From the NCBI GenBank assembly GCA_963812775.1, contig CAWEWH010000009.1, positions 124,001 through 188,000 of the forward strand: a stretch of 64,000 nt of DNA, given 5' to 3'. The notes beneath the pieces were generated by a model. It was not told the origin of the DNA, made no database searches, and was given only the letters and a program-made list of their open reading frames with translations. The stretch comes from CAWEWH01 sp963812775. GTDB taxonomy: Bacteria > Pseudomonadota > Alphaproteobacteria > Rhizobiales > Beijerinckiaceae. Below, in pieces: positions 63,047 through 64,000 of this stretch. Numbering within the stretch: the stretch's first letter is position 1; each line of letters begins with the position of its first letter. The position numbers and the translations under genes are program-made.

Positions 63047-63358
63047 TCAGCGCTGCTCGGGCGGGATGTCTTTGATGCGGGCCGAATGGGCCGCAATGTT
63101 CTCCGGGCTGTAGGACAGATGCACCCGCTTGCTTGACGGCGGCCGCTTGGCGACCGAGAGGCCCGGGCGCCATTCGGTCGCCGGACGGATGGGCCTTGGC
63201 ACGAGGCCGCCGCCGCAGTTGGGGCAGACATTGTGCAGCCTGGTCTCGACGCAATCGGCGCAGAACGTGCATTCGTACGAGCACATGCGCGCCGTCGTCG
63301 CGTCGGGCGGCAGGTCCTTGTCGCAGAACTCGCAGTTGGGTCGGAGCTCGAGCGCCAT
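63047..63358 (-). CDS. DUF1272 family zinc-ribbon protein
   Basis: 103 aa. MALELRPNCEFCDKDLPPDA starts the family; cysteines C9, C12, then C30, C34, C37 and C48, C51 approximately (‘RMCSYECTFCADCVE’, ‘VCPNCGGG’) form two zinc sites. The C-terminal half (‘SKRVHLSYSPENIAAHSARI’) is less conserved. Function unknown. GGAGGTGAGG directly before the ATG is one of the strongest ribosome binding sites here. Confidence 0.88.
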   Translation of the reverse strand: MALELRPNCEFCDKDLPPDATTARMCSYECTFCADCVETRLHNVCPNCGGGLVPRPIRPATEWRPGLSVAKRPPSSKRVHLSYSPENIAAHSARIKDIPPEQR

Positions 63359-63447
63359 CCTCACCTCCCTTGCGAAACGGCAATAGGAGCGTAAGAGGCA
63401 GATCGGTCCAAGCGAAATGGCCGAATGAGCAACTGAACTGATCGTGA

Positions 63448-63523
<76 letters not shown>

Positions 63524-63653
63524 ATCACGGCCGGACAGATCGTGCGGCAAGGCCGCCGGGCAAGGCGCCCGCCGGACGGCGGGTCCTAGCAAGCCCCCTC
63601 CGCCCTGTCCAGCAGATGCGCTTCGGGGTAAGTTCGCCTCGCGGAGGGTCGCA

Positions 63654-63827
63654 ATGGGCGAGAACCGGGAGAGCGAGCGGATCGGCATAGGCTCGGGCAA
63701 CGGCATGGTCATGGGGGCGGCCGTCGGCATAGTCTTTGCGCCGCTGTTCGAGCCGTTCGGCATGGTCCTTGGCGCCGCCGTGGGCCTCGTGGTCGGCGCC
63801 TCCCTCGCTCACCGGGCGAGTCCGTAG
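63654..63827 (+). CDS. Small glycine-rich membrane protein, 57 aa
   Basis: MGENRESERIGIGSGNGMVM followed by two hydrophobic stretches rich in glycine and alanine (about residues 20-33 and 38-51), like a glycine-zipper hairpin. Not recognised. GGAGG eight bases upstream of the ATG supports translation. Confidence 0.6.
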   Translation: MGENRESERIGIGSGNGMVMGAAVGIVFAPLFEPFGMVLGAAVGLVVGASLAHRASP

Positions 63828-63934
63828 GTTCAAGCCGCCCCCGGCCTGTCCAGCACGTGTTGCCCGGCACGCCGGGGCGCCGCTTTCCGTGCTATGGGCA
63901 CCTCGGTACAATCGCCGTCTCGCCGGGGTCAGGC

Positions 63935-64000
63935 ATGCTGCGCGTCGTCGCCACCATCGTCATGCTCGTGCTTGCGGCCGGGGCCAAGGCGCAGGACCGC
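63935..64000 (+). CDS. Start of a secreted protein, cut by the window edge
   Basis: 22 codons: MLRVVATIVMLVLAAGAKAQ, a complete signal peptide, then DR. AGG lies just upstream. The mature part is outside the window, so no function can be given. Confidence 0.5.
   Translation, partial: MLRVVATIVMLVLAAGAKAQDR

Overview
The window is GC-rich alphaproteobacterial chromosome, most likely from the Hyphomicrobiales (Rhizobiales). The basis is a complete PhyR/NepR/sigma-EcfG general stress response locus, which is confined to Alphaproteobacteria; the dispersed palindromes built on GCATGATCCCGAAAAG and CTAGAGCATGATCCGGTT, and the CACCCTCCCC repeats, which are familiar from this order; and gene families such as DUF2849, DUF934 and livGFHMJ clusters. 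The genus cannot be fixed from the sequence. No phage, integrase, transposase or CRISPR array was seen.

Layout. 1-4.3 kb: repeat-rich DNA with a hypothetical gene, a 3-oxoadipyl-CoA-type thiolase, a GlcG/HbpS-like protein, a DUF1348 protein and a carboxymuconolactone-decarboxylase-like protein. 4.2-16.1 kb: one sulfur assimilation locus on the minus strand (sulfate importer CysPTWA, a 2Fe-2S ferredoxin, DUF2849, sulfite reductase CysI, APS reductase CysH, DUF934, CysD, CysN/C) with cysK divergent. Sulfate uptake, activation, reduction and cysteine synthesis are all encoded; only siroheme synthesis (CysG) is missing. 16.1-23.7 kb: a general stress response island. Six perfect GGAAC-N16/17-CGTT promoters (the sigma-EcfG consensus) precede an SbmA-like ABC transporter plus lipid kinase, csbD, a DUF883 gene, phyR, nepR-ecfG-kinase and a DUF1328 gene. 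The kinase next to ecfG keeps its phospho-acceptor histidine but has lost its ATP-binding motifs.

23.7-28.5 kb: a branched-chain amino acid ABC transporter (livGFHMJ) with several frameshifts. 28.7-37.7 kb: assorted single genes (spermidine-synthase-like membrane protein, SMP-30 lactonase, class V aminotransferase, beta-lactamase-fold hydrolase, methyltransferase with a tiny basic protein, DinB). 37.9-43.6 kb: a five-gene peptide ABC transporter. 43.6-48.2 kb: class III cyclase coupled to an MFS gene, a GST and an OFA-type MFS protein. 48.2-52.2 kb: a divergent pair of secreted proteases, a caspase-fold protein and an astacin-like metalloprotease. 52.4-56.8 kb: DUF1353, a small biotinyl-carrier protein, a GST remnant, oligopeptidase B and a beta-hydroxyacid dehydrogenase. 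56.9-60.3 kb: a Rieske oxygenase operon with an amidohydrolase. 60.3-64 kb: a low-GC substrate-binding-protein gene between direct repeats, a luciferase-like oxidoreductase, DUF1272, tRNA-Lys(CTT), a small membrane protein and a gene start cut by the window edge.

Two general observations matter to a reader. First, at least 13 single-base frameshifts interrupt otherwise well-conserved genes between 25 and 62 kb. They look more like uncorrected sequencing indels than true pseudogenes, so those genes are reported as whole units. Second, two copies of a 167-bp double-hairpin repeat (52156-52322 and 56773-56939) differ by paired compensatory changes in their stems, and each begins at the stop codon of the gene before it.
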